Assembly (NCBI GenBank): GCA_025462985.1
Contig: JAOAPP010000034.1
Span: 1-5,312 of the forward strand
DNA length: 5,312 nt
Direction: 5' to 3'
From: Bryobacterales bacterium
Lineage (GTDB): Bacteria; Acidobacteriota; Terriglobia; Bryobacterales; Bryobacteraceae
In this document: positions 5,286-5,312 of the stretch, piece by piece
Layout: every line of letters begins with the position of its first letter
Position numbering within the stretch: the stretch's first letter is position 1
Notes under the pieces: model-generated
Database searches by the model: none
What the model was told of the DNA's origin: nothing
What the model saw: only the letters and a program-made list of their open reading frames with translations
Made by a program: the position numbers and the translations under genes

Positions 5286-5312
5286 GCTTACCTCCTCTTC
5301 CAGTCGGTAAGC
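5286..5312. repeat. Perfect 7-bp inverted repeat in the peptidase 5' leader
   Basis: GCTTACC (5286-5292) and GGTAAGC (5306-5312) are exact reverse complements separated by 13 bases. The repeat touches the window edge, so the stem may be longer. It sits just upstream of the peptidase start and includes part of its Shine-Dalgarno. It could be an RNA hairpin affecting translation or a DNA-binding operator; the sequence does not decide between these, and chance is possible. Confidence 0.5.
5290..5296 (-). promoter_or_regulatory. Strong Shine-Dalgarno of the metallopeptidase gene
   Basis: On the minus strand AGGAGGT lies 7 bases before the ATG at 5282-5280, a near-perfect anti-16S match at good spacing. 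It fixes the start and stands out because most other starts in the window have weak or no Shine-Dalgarno. Three of its bases (GGT) are in the stem of the inverted repeat at 5286-5312. Confidence 0.85.

Overview
The window is a compact, GC-rich bacterial chromosomal segment. It holds seven complete protein genes and one gene cut by the left edge. I see no RNA genes, CRISPR array, insertion sequence or prophage genes. The best taxonomic guess is an Acidobacteriota member, perhaps of the Solibacter/Bryobacter type. The reasons are the high G+C, several starts with little or no Shine-Dalgarno sequence, and two terminal genes that look like uncharacterised secreted-protein families I associate with that phylum. 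This assignment rests on recalled family resemblance, not on a search.

Left block (1-881, + strand): the C-terminal end of the RecG helicase runs into rsmD, a 16S rRNA guanine-N2 methyltransferase, with almost no spacing. The next block (859-2732, - strand) is a two-gene unit. aroK (shikimate kinase) is transcribed first, followed by a class II (MOFRL-type) glycerate 2-kinase whose only reasonable start codons are non-ATG. The 3' end of the kinase overlaps the 3' end of rsmD by 23 bp.

Middle block (2774-4095, + strand): a stand-alone LON substrate-binding-domain protein and a HAD-family phosphatase overlap by GTGA, which implies translational coupling. This pair diverges from aroK across a 41-bp AT-rich spacer that carries a small inverted repeat. 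Twenty-eight bases after the HAD gene, and possibly in the same transcript, comes an exported small protein. It has an Sm-like beta-barrel sequence pattern and two glycine-rich hydrophobic segments, and its N terminus carries a perfect five-residue tandem duplication.

Right block (4578-5282, - strand): a predicted exported zinc metallopeptidase with an HELGH motif, a third His seven residues after the motif and a Met-turn-like GLM. It converges on the previous gene with a 20-bp coding overlap. Its strong ribosome binding site partly lies in a perfect 7-bp inverted repeat that ends exactly at the window edge.

The genes are mostly housekeeping: DNA repair, ribosome modification, aromatic amino-acid biosynthesis, and glycerate entry into lower glycolysis. 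The possible link between aroK and glycerate kinase is that 2-phosphoglycerate is one step from phosphoenolpyruvate, a shikimate-pathway substrate. I found no evidence for a new multi-gene system. The least explained parts are the two exported proteins at the right end.
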